The notes below the pieces were generated by a model that was not told the origin of the DNA, did not search any database, and saw only the letters and a list, made by a program, of their open reading frames with translations. DNA of 64,000 nucleotides from Isoetes taiwanensis (taxonomy: Eukaryota; Streptophyta; Lycopodiopsida; Isoetales; Isoetaceae). A program made the position numbers and the translations under genes. The stretch covers positions 9,120,546 to 9,184,545 of the forward strand of contig JAJEKV010000009.1 of the NCBI GenBank assembly GCA_021234155.1. The letters are read 5' to 3'. This document shows positions 11,761 to 22,249 of this stretch, piece by piece. Numbering within the stretch: position 1 is the first letter of the stretch; every line of letters begins with the position of its first letter.

Positions 11761-12551
11761 CATCTGAATAATTTCTCAGGCTCAAGAAAAGCTATTCCAA
11801 TGGTAAACATCTAATCTTTGTTGACAAATCTTTAGGAATGGTAAATAATGTGGAAATGGTTTCATTTTATTATATTTGATGCTTTTATATTGAGGACAAA
11901 GGTTAATGTAGCAGGTGTGGAGGATTGCATTCTATCTCGCTTTGATTCATCTCTTTATTAGTGTGATATTTCAAGCTAGAATTTTTCTTGGCATCAGCAG
12001 AAAGTACAATGCTACAATATTTGGTTGTGCAAGTTCAATAGTTAATGCTAACGAGCTAAGCATTTGGTACTATGTTTGCAGGAAACAGCTACCAGTTAGC
12101 AAATTATGCTAACAGGTTATATTGATACTATGTTTTGCATGCAGTACTTACTAGTTAGTATGTGTTGTGTACGAGTTAGTGATTTGATTCTATGTTTGCA
12201 AGCAACATTTGCTAAGTAGCAGGTTACATTAACAATGCAAATTTGGTGCTACACTTGCGGGCTTAATTTGTTATTAGCATAAGAAGATGAAGTTTAGTGC
12301 GAAGTTAAAAAGAGTTAGCTGCTATTTAGCATGACATGCTAATCATTTGCTATTTTGCAGACAGTAGGTTCAAGTTGATTGGTGTTGCTGATAATTAGTA
12401 ATTATTTGGAAAAAGTAGCAGTTCATTGCTAAGCTCTTAAAGTTAATACTATTCAGAATACTTAGTGCTATGATTTGGATGGTTTAGTTTTTTGCAGACA
12501 TAATGAAGAACTTCCACTGATATATAATTTCAAAGCTATTGCAAGGATAGA
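11761..12551. other. AT-rich stretch upstream of the RING-like gene
   Basis: No gene seen. The words TTAGTA, GCTAAC and TGTTTGCA recur through 11900-12500. It could hold the promoter and 5' leader of the gene at 12552-13869. Confidence 0.4.
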
Positions 12552-13285
12552 ATGGCAACAAAGAAAACTCAACCTAAGGTGACCATAGACGAAGAAGAAG
12601 CGAGAGGATGTTTGACACATCTGCGTTTCCTTCTGAGGGCATGACCTCTTCAGATGTAAGAAAGGCAGATGTGGCTGAGGATGAGATGAGCAAAATATTT
12701 GGCTGTGTAAAACTGGTGGGTACCAAGCAAATTTATAAGTCTAGTCGAATGAATCCATTATTTGTGGATCAGTTTATGAACATCTACAGAAAATGTTACC
12801 AAAGAAGTGATGTTTGTGTTGGAGAGATTGGAAAGTTTTTTGCACGGGCATTCACCTTGCATGTGAGAGGACAAAAGATTAACTGGCAGTCATTTGTGGT
12901 TAAAACAAAGAAAAGCGTTACAGCAAAGGTTGAAAAAGAAGATGAGTATGAGTCCTTGTTTTCTCATCCAAACATTGTTGGTTATGTAGTGGACTATTCT
13001 GTCATCAATCCCTTGATTGCTGAGTTAGATAAGCAAAAAAATTACTCGAATGTTAGAGTTAAAAGTGCAGCCAGTGAAATGAAGAAAAAAAGGAAGTTGT
13101 GGAAGAAGTGCAGTTACGAGGTAGATGCTGCAAAACAGCAAATTGAAGTAGCAAAGGCCAGGTGTGAGCACTCCAGTGTCATTACATTCTTGTCATCAAT
13201 GCTAGTTTCCAAGGAAAAGGAACTATTTGGAGGCGACAACAGTATACAAGAGTATGGAGGAAATTCACAAAGGGGTAATTGCTAA
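12552..13285 (+). CDS. unrecognised Lys-rich protein, 5' part of RING-like gene
   Basis: A frame of 225 codons begins with the ATG at 12608. An earlier ATG at 12552 opens a 20-plus-codon acidic leader in another frame, so the true start may lie there with a small intron or frameshift between. The product has a basic helical stretch (SEMKKKRKLWKKC, about residues 157-169) followed by a heptad-like AAKQQIEVAKARC region that may form a coiled coil. I do not recognise the family. GT at 13275 and AG at 13353 would make a ~79-nt intron joining it to the frame at 13396-13869. I could not find a join that avoids the TAG at 13378, so the gene may be broken. It converges on the DUF7869-type gene. Confidence 0.4.
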
Positions 13286-13395
13286 TGACCTTTGCAATTA
13301 CATGGTGCTCAATACTTTTTCTTTTTGCATTCATCATTCTTTTTATTTAACAGGCAGAAGACGAAGAACATGGACTCTAGTCAAGGCTGAAAAAG

Positions 13396-13869
13396 TTGAA
13401 AGAAATAGTTTCATCTCTTAGTAAGATGTCTGGACTGCAACTCAACCTTCCATTTTTGGAGCATCTAAAATGCTCTTCCATAGCATTTGCAAGTTTAGAA
13501 AGTTGTTCTTACTGTACATATGTCTATGATCCACTTTGTGCCTTAGCCATTGTTGCACATTGCATGCACAGTTTTCATCCAATTTGCACTTACATATGTT
13601 TCTCAAAGAGAGCAACTTATCCCTCTTGTGAGAGCCAGATGCCTCATAATTGGTTCAGGTCCATTGGACTTTCATGTAGATCTGCAATGGAATTTGCTCC
13701 CAATTACAGTGCAGTGCAGTCCATTGAAAAGAGTCAAGATCCATCATTAAGCACACCTGCTGACTTGGAGGAGCCTGATATAATTATGCAATTCATTGAA
13801 GATTGCACTTTATTATCTTCTACAAGCCCAAGCTTGAAGAGTGACAATGCTGAACAAAGTAACAGTTAA
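13396..13869 (+). CDS. variant RING-H2-like zinc-finger exon
   Basis: A 157-codon frame, probably the 3' exon of the gene to its left. Residues about 37-85 show the spacing of a RING-H2 finger: C-S-Y-C, then HCMHSFHPIC (C-x-H-x2-H-x2-C), then YPSC. The expected CPxC reads YPSC, so one zinc ligand appears lost; TAT differs from TGT by one transition. RING domains usually recruit E2 enzymes for ubiquitin transfer. With a missing ligand, function is doubtful. The tail after residue 100 is acidic and Ser-rich. No ATG is certain; the frame probably opens by splicing. Confidence 0.45.
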   Translation: MKEIVSSLSKMSGLQLNLPFLEHLKCSSIAFASLESCSYCTYVYDPLCALAIVAHCMHSFHPICTYICFSKRATYPSCESQMPHNWFRSIGLSCRSAMEFAPNYSAVQSIEKSQDPSLSTPADLEEPDIIMQFIEDCTLLSSTSPSLKSDNAEQSNS

Positions 13870-14051
13870 GTCGTATTTAATTAAAGTGGGACAAATCTTG
13901 AATTTTGGGACTCGGACTGAAAATGGGACAAAAAAATTTCTGAATTCATTGCTTGAATAGAATTACACATCACACACAAAGAATTGGGTTACTTGTTTTC
14001 CTCATAAATTTTACAAACCACTAGTTGAGAAAGTTCTCAGACTTCTCAATA

Positions 14052-16962
14052 TTATCTACCCTCATACAATGATATAGCATGGAGGTTGCTCATGGCTTTG
14101 TCCATCTCCCTTTTTGGGATCTTGTGTGTGTTCTCCTTTGCAGTGTGAGAACTTGGATATGACCATACCACACACTCCACCAATTCCCTCCTTTGAGGAT
14201 CAGCATAATTTGCCCTCCACTTCTTCTCCCAGCAGTCGGTGTATTGCTCCTTCAAGTTGCCTTTCTTGTGTCTCCCAATGGGCTCCCAATATTGAATTTG
14301 GAATCCAGGACGTAACTCCTCTCCATCAGGCATAGTGGTGGTTACATCAGAGAGTGCCACCCCTAACCATATTGGACAGTCCTCATCATCAGGCCTTACT
14401 AGCACAAAGTATCCTTCCTTGATGTCCTCAAAGGGATCCCACTCAGGAAGATCAAACCACTTTGGCTTTGAGGCCTTACTTCCCACAAACCACTTGGAAC
14501 CCTTGTTAGGACCCAAGTGAACATTCTTAGACGTGCTTGCTCCTTGAGAACCCTCCCATCTTGACTCTGGCAAGAACCCGTCTCTTAGCTTCCTCCCACA
14601 TGGTTGTTCAGTTTCTAAGCATGTCACAACTTTCTCCCAGTACTTGATTAGGGAGTCCATTTGATTTTTCTTAAGAATGGAGGTGTGCTTTCCATTTCGA
14701 ACATCATCCCAGTGCGTTATGTAATCCTTGATGCCCTTCACTAGTTGGCTAGAGTCTTTTGTGATCTTGAAGGGAGGTAGTGGTTTTGGCTGCCCTTTAG
14801 GGATGAGAACTTCACCAGCAGCACCCCTCTGCCACAACTCGATTCCTTGTACAGGCATCCACAACTTGTCACCTGGTCTCCACTTATATTGCATGATTGG
14901 TATTCCATCCCTAACCCAAAACTTGAACTGAAGTGGCTTTTGTGTGTCCTCATCAACTGGTCCTTACCATCTAGCAAGTATCCCTCTACAAATGATTTCC
15001 AATCTGCAACCTCATCCATCAAGAATGCCATTGGGTTGGGGTCAATGCAGCTCTCAAACACATCCATTAGTTCAGGTAGACTAGTCACGTTTTCTCTCTT
15101 GAGCTTGGTGGAGAAGGTTCCAAAGAACCCATCTATATCATCATGCATATGCCCAACCATCATGAATCCCACTTTCACAACTTTGAATACTCCCACTGCT
15201 GTCAAGTATGACATTGCCCCAAACATCCATCTATTCTTGTTTTCTTTCCAACAGTTGTCCAATTGAACACATAGCTCCTCAGGCAGTGGTTTCTCAAGTA
15301 AGGGGAAATCATCCCAAGTCCTCCTTGATTCACTAGACACCTTGGATATGAGCCTTTTTATCCGCCTTTGGTAACAAAGCGGTTGATCATCCATCAAAGC
15401 CTCAAAATGGGTCTTTGAAGGGGAATACCTCCTCCCTTCTATTGATCCTTTCTCTAGTGTTCTCAAACACTTGAAAATAGAGCTCACATGGAAGTTTGGA
15501 TCATCCCTCCATAGATCAAGCACAAAATGACCATATGTTCCAGTTCCATGACCATGTGTTAAGACACCCGCCAGACTTACTTTCATCTGAAAAGCGTTTT
15601 GACAACGCTTGGGTAAAGGATCTAGCTTTGGCAAGAAAGTCTTGTGTTGGTCCATCTTATCATGAATTATACACAAAAAATTTGTCCTGCATCATCGAGA
15701 AAATGTTCTCCCACGCCAATACAACTGTCTACATGATATTTGGTCCCTTTGGTGATCTGCAAATTGCTCCCTAATTGCCATTCTTTCTTTCTCTATTGCA
15801 GTTGATGCAAGTGTATCCTTGAGTTGAATGCAAGTGTTGCACTTTGAAAATGGCATGTGTTGCAGGACACTCACGTCTGAGAAGTGAGTGCTCCATAACT
15901 TGCTGAAATGTGACTGAGAAAGAGGCCTACCTCCAGTAGTTTCTAGGATGCAGTTGACCTCTTTAAGGCACTCTTTCTGGATGTAATGTTGTGGCAATAC
16001 CCTTTGGACCACTCGCACACCGTGCTCGTTCACCTTCGACTTGTGGGGCATAGATTGAGACATGTATCTCACAAAGCTCTCGAAGACTGCAATGGCCTTG
16101 AGAGTATTTGCTCTAGGTTTCAAAGTGAGTGCATTACCATGTTGGAACAAACTGTGCCCTTTTCTAACCTGCTCCGAAGATGTCACGTAAAATGAAGACT
16201 TGCTCACCCCAAGAATCCATCTCAATGCTCTCATACATACCTTCATGCCCCTCAATTGATATAGCAGCCTTCCTGTGTTTTCATCATAGCTGGAATTCCT
16301 ACACAAGGAGTAAATGAAATTAATCCTATCTTTTTGAAGCTGTCCAATGTATTGGGACCTTATCTGCACGAGGTCATCCACATTTATCTTGCCTTTGTGC
16401 AATCTAGGTTGCAACACTCTTGACCCCTAATTGCCTCTAGGTTTTCTCTGGTTGGTGCCATACTTTCCACCCTTTCTAAATATTTGTCACTTCTAGCCCT
16501 CTTGGGCACCCTTGGCTGCCTTTTATGAAAAACATAGCGTCTCTTCCTTGTGATCAAAGGATGCTCATCGACCACCAAATCTTCCACATGGTTTTGGGTG
16601 GGCCTTGGGGTGTGTAGTTCAGTACGGCATTCTAGAGCATCACCATTCTTGTGTGTAATATATCTAATTGGCCATCTCAACTGAGCTTGGGACTCTAGCA
16701 GCCCTGAGCACACAATGCAATCACTAGAGCTTCCCTGGGACATGATTGTATCAACTTCGATAAGAAGCTTCACAATGCCAACTCCAAGATGTTCATCTCC
16801 CAGCCTTTCATCATTCACACTATCAAATGGATCAACTGCAGTTATTATCCCCTCTGCAAATACCGTCTGGTTGCAAGGGTGCAACAAAAGGCAACCCATC
16901 TTCCTCCATTGGATCCTAGGGCAATGGTCTCTGCTGGACTTCCTTGGCTCCATTTTACTCAT
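14052..16962 (-). pseudogene. DUF7869-type transposase-like gene
   Basis: Four - strand frames line up as one protein of about 950 residues. The likely start is the ATG at 16962 (MSKMEPRKS). The N-terminal part (16962 to ~16390) ends in a cysteine cluster (ECCNLDC). A second part (16417-15692) carries CNTCIQL, and the third (15676-14741) has HDKMDQHKT and MMVGHMHDDIDGFFG, which I associate with the DUF7869 family of RNase-H-fold, transposase-like proteins. The C-terminal part (to 14052) has a PLQF...FWVRDGIPIMQYKW stretch and a Trp-rich end. The parts are separated by a +1 shift near 16400, a TGA at 15692-15694 and a shift near 14945. These could be small introns but look like decay. No terminal inverted repeats were found. 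Confidence 0.6.
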
Positions 16963-16989
16963 CTCACATGCTCCCTGAATGAAAAAGCT

Positions 16990-17250
16990 AACATTAAAAC
17001 CATATAGCCCCAAACACCACAAATATGACCATATGAACCATATAAAACCATACAAACATATTAAATATAACCATATTAAATCATACAACCATATTAACTA
17101 AAATCATATAACCATATTAAACCATACAACCATATTCATTGTAAACCATATGTAAACATTGTAACCATATATAACCTTTAATACTATTCAACCATTGAAA
17201 CCATATTAAATATATAACATAAGATAACATATATAAACATATAACCTTTA
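16990..17250. repeat. AT-rich degenerate repeat (ACCATATTAAAY words)
   Basis: Roughly fifteen irregular copies of AACCATAT, CATACAACCATATT and related words sit just upstream of the DUF7869-type gene start. This may be its promoter side or a subterminal repeat region of a transposon. Confidence 0.7.
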
Positions 17251-17257
17251 ATATCTT

Positions 17258-17345
17258 GTCATGGCCACGTGGCGCCTCCTCAGAGGCTGAAAGCGTGGCC
17301 ATGTCAGCAACCCGTACTGCCACGTCATGGAGGGCATGGCCCACA
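17258..17345. promoter_or_regulatory. G-box-bearing inverted repeat
   Basis: CATGGCCACG at 17260-17269 is mirrored by CGTGGCCATG about 35 bp downstream. The first arm contains a palindromic CCACGTGG (G-box core CACGTG), and further CCACGTCATGG and CACACGTGAC words follow. The spacing suits a promoter or a subterminal repeat. This is pattern evidence only. Confidence 0.35.
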
Positions 17346-17781
17346 CGTGACAGAAGTTTATTATTGCACTTTTACGAGGTTCGAGGGTGCAGCCAGAATT
17401 AACTGCACCCTCTTCCTCTCCCCCCCGACCATTCTTCCTCCTATTTTCCTCCTATTCTTCCGCTCTGTATTTTCCTTAAGCGCCCGGTTTTCCGATCAGG
17501 CGATCGATCGAACCGAGCCATTCCAAGGCCATCTTATGACAGCAGCTTGGTCGACGGATCGGGACGCTTCCAGCGCCGAAGTTTTCGCGCAGATTGAGTG
17601 TTCGAGCGGGCGTTACTGCCTGAGAAGAAAGTGAGGCCTTTTTTACTGCTGCTTTTTAGTTTTCTGTAAGTCCTTTACTGCATTTTTACTTATATTCTGT
17701 TGTTAGAGGCTCTTATTAATCCCTGATACAATTTACAGCCCGACAAATCCTTATTCACGCTTTGCGAAGGACTGTACCCAC

Positions 17782-17828
17782 ATGGAATCGAACACGGGAG
17801 CTTCCTCCTCATCCAGCAAATCTTCCAG
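17782..17828 (+). CDS. candidate first coding exon (Ser-rich)
   Basis: An ATG opens 15 codons (MESNTGASSSSSKSS) and ends at a strong donor, CCAG|GTATGT. A pyrimidine-rich stretch follows, and AG sites near 18028-18035 could continue in frame into another Ser-rich segment (ENSGKSSSKEPR) before a stop. It could be the 5' end of the gene continuing past 20.5 kb, or a separate short gene. There is no homology evidence. Confidence 0.3.
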
Positions 17829-18356
17829 GTATGTTTTTGTAATATCATACCCTTTTTTAATCTCATTTCTCTCTACTGTTCTCTGTTTTCTCATTAATCT
17901 CATTTGTCTCCACTGTTCTCTGTTTTCTCATTAATCTCACTAATCTCTGTTATCTGTTTTCCTTTTGTATTATTTTCTGTTTTTGTTATCTTTTTCTTGC
18001 TTGTGGTTGAATTGAATACATTGTACAGGCACAAGTGAGAATAGTGGTAAGAGTAGTAGCAAGGAACCGAGATAGAAATCATCAGAGACAGGTGTTAGGA
18101 AGTAAGATATTGCAGAGCATTAACAGAACATTACTAGGAGAGATTCACAAAAGATATAGCTAAACTGTCTAAGAATGTTTCATAACAGAACATAACTAGG
18201 AATGTTTTTCTCCCACTAAGAACTAAGAATAGGAATTGCTTCACAGAATCTGCATTTCTAACTCACAGCATATCCTCCACTGCAGGAGACATGCAGAAGG
18301 GAGTGGCGAGTTGAGAATACCTCAGCTTGCCAACAGTCCAGGAAGTACAGGCCTTC

Positions 18357-19355
18357 TTCTCGACTCGCGAGTCGAGAACTTCTCGACTCGCGAGGCGAGA
18401 AGTGGGAGTGTACACTCTGGACTGTTGGCTGGTTGAGGGATTCTCGACTCGCGATTCGGGATTGCATACAACTACCCAACATCTTCACATTCTTTTTAAG
18501 CCTGCTGCAGCCTTCTCGACTCGTGAGTCGAGAATGTCATACCCTGTCAATAGCCCTTTGTGCAGTCGCAGGTGCCTCCACCCAGTCCGAGCCACTCTCC
18601 TTCGAACCATGCTCATCGAATATTGCGAAGAGGACTGGCTCCGACTGGGTGGAGGCCTCGGCGACTAACCACAGAGGTGCTGGCCGGTTTCTCGACTCGT
18701 GAGTCGAGAAAACGCAGGCTCTAGTGCACTCTAGAGCTGGCCTGCAGACAGTCTTAACCACTCTCCTTCAAACTATCTTCCTCGGATATTGCGAAGGGAA
18801 GTGGTTTTGACTGTCTGCAGGCCAACTCTTAGCAACCCAATTCTCCTGTGTGTGGGCGCAGTGGCCTCTACCCAGTCAAAGACCGTCTCCTTCGAACCAT
18901 CTTCGTCGAATATTGCGAAGGGGATGGGCTCTGACTGGGTGGAGGCCTCTACAACTAACCACAGGGAAACCACAGAGCTTGCTGTATGCATTCTCGGCTC
19001 GCGAGTCGGGAATGCCTTACCCAGCCGGCACTCCATGTGTACTATCTGGAGTTCTCGATGGCTAAGGCATTCTCGACTTCGAAGTGAATGTAGACAGAAG
19101 CCAACACTGATCTCGACCGCAAGTCGAGAATCCTTTAGCTAGCCAATTCTCCTCGGTATGGTGAAGGCCTCGACCGGTCGAGCCACTCTCCTTCGAACCA
19201 TCTTCCCCGAATATTGGAAGGGAGGGCCTGGGTGGGTGGAGGCCTCTACAACTAACCCGTGGAAACCACGTGAGCTTGGCATGCGATTCTCGACTTCATG
19301 AAGTCGATTGCAGAGGAAGCTTAAGAGCTTACATTCTCGACTTCGCAAGTCAGAA
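18357..19355. repeat. palindrome array, cluster 1 (ten copies)
   Basis: The 22-bp unit is TTCTCGACTCG followed by its own reverse complement. One perfect copy lies at 18357-18378. Near-perfect copies lie at 18380-18401, 18513-18534 and 18689-18710 (the last two with CGTG in place of the central CGCG). Diverged copies lie at 18441, 18991, 19070, 19110, 19287 and 19334. The 19287 copy has a CTTCATGAAG centre, itself palindromic. The copies alternate with the larger foldbacks listed at 18574-19643. Short frames reading STRES or DSRVE here are translations of the repeat, not genes. Confidence 0.92.
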
Positions 19356-19643
19356 TCTCTTTAGCCCGATCCCACATAGCAATGCCCGGCCCGGTGCATT
19401 CTCAGGGTGCCTGTGAGGCGACCGAGCCACCTCCTTCAAACTATCTTGCTTTCAATATTGCAAAGGGAAGTGGCGTACGATTTGTCTGTAGCCTTTGGGT
19501 CTTAGCATAGGTCTCTACAACCAAGCACTTTGTATTCTCTTGTTTGTAGTCCCAGGTGCCTCTAGCCTGTCTGAGCCACTCTCCTTCGAACCATCTTCCT
19601 CGAATATTGCGAAGAGGAGTGGTTCCGATTGGGTGGAGGCCTC
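18574..19643. repeat. six ~85-bp imperfect foldback units
   Basis: Units lie at about 18574-18659, 18739-18823, 18863-18947, 19165-19246, 19408-19495 and 19556-19643. Each has a left arm of the type CCTCCACCCAGTC...CTCTCCTTCGAA, a loop containing CGAATATTG, and a right arm that is nearly its reverse complement (GCGAAG...GACTGGGTGGAGG). The second unit uses different outer arms (GGCCTGCAGACAGTC) that are still exact inverses of each other. ACTAACCACAG-type words often follow. Stems of 30-35 bp are predicted by eye. Confidence 0.85.
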
Positions 19644-20145
19644 TCTGACTAACCACAGGAGGATGCATTTGAACCGCACCTCCTGGGCCTTAGACGTAGC
19701 CTGTTCTATATACAACATTCCAAGAAAACATTCCAAGAAAAAACACCTAAAGCGGAATCGTTCAAGTTTAGCCCGATCCATTTTTTTCCGTGTAGAGAGC
19801 ATCTCTCAACTGCGAGAGTAAATCATCTCTCGAAGCTGAAAAATGCTCGACAAGGAAACAGTAAATCCGTCTAAACACGAGCAGTTCCATGATCTAAACA
19901 CTGACAGCATGTTCTACACGCAAAATAACAGAGGCAGCTCTGAAACTCACCTCTTCACGCAGAAATTCCTTGGGCCACTGTATCACGGATCCCGTAGCCT
20001 CACCGAGAGTCTTTGCTTCTTCTGTCGGTCTCATCAAGAGTGTATTCGCATCTAATACTTGTATCACTGCGATTCTCGTGTATCCCCGTTCCATGGCCTT
20101 GCGATGTAGAGTTCAGGTGTGCGGAAGCTCCTCTCCGCTTCCTAC

Positions 20146-20325
20146 CTTAGCTCCGTGCTCATCGATCAAATCAAGCGCTTGCAATAAGACGCGGTCAGAA
20201 AAATACACGAGCAAGGCGCCGTGGAGAAGCTCTGGCGTCGTCGCGGCGCCATTCGGAGGTAAACTGCGGTCGATGCTCGCCTCCCAACTCAAAGTCGCCA
20301 ATCCGTCGAAAGTGAAGATAAACTA
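20146..20325 (-). CDS. unassigned exon-like ORF on the - strand
   Basis: A - strand frame reads FTFDGLATLSWEA through QALDLIDEHGAK and stops at a good donor (AAG|GTAGGA, exon end 20146). Further - strand segments at 19894-20070 are bounded by plausible AG and GT sites. The LLHGALLVYFSD...ALDLID words recall the N-terminal part of SWIM-finger Shu2/SWS1-type proteins. I did not find the diagnostic C-x-C...C-x-H finger, so this is only a hint. It lies head to head with the + strand gene starting near 20548. Confidence 0.25.
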
Positions 20326-20370
20326 CACTCGCTCACTAAGTCCCTTGATGTGATTCAATTTGAAATAGTG

Positions 20371-20380
20371 TTTGGCGGGC
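20371..20380. promoter_or_regulatory. E2F-like site in a possible bidirectional promoter
   Basis: TTTGGCGGGC fits the plant E2F consensus. It lies between the - strand exon-like frame ending near 20325 and the + strand frame starting near 20548. A 10-bp match is weak evidence by itself. Confidence 0.25.
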
Positions 20381-20547
20381 TAAAGGCGACCGTCTTTGTA
20401 CCCTTAGCCCACGCATTTTTCTTAAATGATTGCATGTCCTTAAATTCAAATTAAAGAACACGTCCGATCTTTTTTTTACATGCAGTCCTAAAACTTACAA
20501 CGCTAGCGGAGGAAACTTAATTCTGAAGGGTTCGGCGGGGAAGAAGA

Positions 20548-21846
20548 TGAGGGGCATCTGGACATGGCGACTCCGTCGAAGAAGAAGCGGGCCGGAGGGG
20601 ATCTTTGGTTCTAGCGGCGGCAAGAAAAAAAAGACCCGGCGGCTTAGGTGAGCTCTCGAGGTTTTTCTTTGGTCGGAATACCTTCTTCACGATCCATCCT
20701 TTCGTCTTGCGGCATTCACCGCGGACTCACTAGTGATCGGCGAACTCCGTTCTTCGTCATCGAGGGACTAGAGACAGAGCTTCTTGACACACCAGCAGAT
20801 TCTTGGTGGTATGTCGAGGTATCAGCAAGTGGGAAGGAGAAAGATCTGTTTCTCCACCAAAGGGACAAGAAGAGCTCCGGAGACAAGTACAAGAAAATCG
20901 GTGTTGTGCTCTCCGTCTCAGCGCCAGATTCGAAGCATCTAACACTACATGTCGAAGACTGCCAGAAGAGTAAGTTCTATCACACGAAAAAATTATCAGT
21001 TTCAAATTATTCTCACTCTTCCATGAGCAAGGCGAAGGGCACAGACAAAAGGCCGGCGCCTTTAAATTGTCAGAACCTTGGATGGAAGGATCTGGAAGGG
21101 ATGAAGGAGGCCGGAACCCTAACATCCAGGGAGCTTGGAATGGAGATTTCCAGAGTCAGGGAAAAACTATTCAATACGGGGAGCTTCACTTCTACTGTGC
21201 TGAAGACTCTACAACACTCTGCAGTGGGGAGGGAAGTTGTGGTTCATACAGAAAAAAGTCCGGACAAGACCAAAGATGGAGAAGATGACACCACACGGGA
21301 GGAATCAGATGATGAAGCAGACGAAGATATGGTGGACTCCCAACTAATGGATCCAGATGACCAGATCAGGATTTCACAGAGAGGGGCACAGAAAATGGAG
21401 CGGCTGGCTCAGTATTATCCGTTGGGAATAGCACACAAGCTGCTCTTGGACATCAGACGCCTGAAGGTCCGCACGGGAGATGCCGTCTTGTTCAACCCAC
21501 GGGGAATTTAATCCAAAGACACATTGCTGGAGATTCTCGAACCGATGGTGCGACATCCCCGCGTGATCCAATGCCCGCGGATGTCATACCTTTCAGCAGA
21601 TCGACCGGGCCGGTTGTTAATTTGGAAGTCCGAGGGAAGACCTCGAAGGAAAAAGACGCCCGGTTCGGTAGTGGACGGGCCGATTCGGTGAGGGGGCGCA
21701 AGTATTGCATCGGAGAAGGAGGTGCCGCCAAAGGATCAAGGATAGATATGCCAAGCAGAGTGCAGTTCTTTTCGGAGACGCCAAAGAACCGAACCGCGGA
21801 TTAGCCACCCGCGAGAACACAATAGCGCCGAGTGCCGCCCACGAAG
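20548..21846 (+). pseudogene. 5' half of the palindrome-hosting gene
   Basis: A first basic segment (about 20548-20643: KKKKTRR, or KKKRAGG in another frame) ends at a strong donor (TTAG|GTGAGC, 20645-20650). A long frame through to 21511 follows, with a folded-looking N-terminal part (WWYVEVS, LFLHQRDKK, IGVVLSV; residues 50-110) and an acidic linker (EESDDEADEDMVD). After the TAA at 21509-21511 the coding sense continues in shifted frames (SKDTLLEILEP; RYAKQSAVLFGDAKE) to a donor at 21846|21847 (GAAG|GTAAAT). I do not recognise the N-terminal domain. At least two frame breaks suggest a pseudogene or unrecognised small introns. The intron that follows carries palindrome cluster 2. Confidence 0.5.
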
Positions 21847-21872
21847 GTAAATAACTTTCTCGATTCTTTCCA

Positions 21873-22175
21873 TTCTCGACTCGCGAGTCGAGAATGCCCT
21901 ACCATCCTAACATTTCCCCTTTATCACTGGGGTTTCTCGACTCGCGAGTCGAGAAAGCCCTACCATCCTAACATTTCCGATTGTCGCGGGTTTTCGACTC
22001 GCGAAGTCGAGAAAGCCGAGAGAAATTCTGAGGAAATCAAAGGATGCATAGCTTTCTCGACTTCGCGAAAGTCGAAAAACGAAGAAGTAAAAAGAAAAAT
22101 TAGACATTCAAGGGACTTTCTCGACTCGCGAGTCGAGAAAGTCCCTTGAATGTCTAATTTTCTTCTACTTCGGGG
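21873..22175. repeat. palindrome array, cluster 2, inside an intron
   Basis: Perfect 22-bp palindromes lie at 21873-21894, 21934-21955 and 22118-22139. Variant copies at 21991 and 22054 have the centre enlarged to CTTCGCGAA-type palindromes. They lie in a probable 403-nt intron (21847-22249; GTAAAT...TGCAG). The copy at 22118 is the core of a much longer inverted repeat: the arms extend outward from 22128/22129 to about 22095 and 22162 without mismatch, and with one gap and a mismatch to about 22083 and 22175. Confidence 0.92.
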
Positions 22176-22249
22176 CTACTATTTAGTGTTTACCTTGGGT
22201 GTTTGTAGATACTTTCATGCTCTGACATTGGGACATTGACTGAATGCAG

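Noticed and set aside
12552-13421. A clean intron joining the two RING-like gene parts
   Set aside because: The GT/AG pairs tried either break phase or leave the TAG at 13378 in frame.
18236-18702. Proteins rich in STRES/DSRVE words
   Set aside because: They are translations of the repeated palindrome in all frames, with no conserved start or other coding sign.
18357-19355. CRISPR-like array
   Set aside because: The repeats are full palindromes with irregular spacing, diverge along the array, and lie in a eukaryotic locus with introns and no cas genes.
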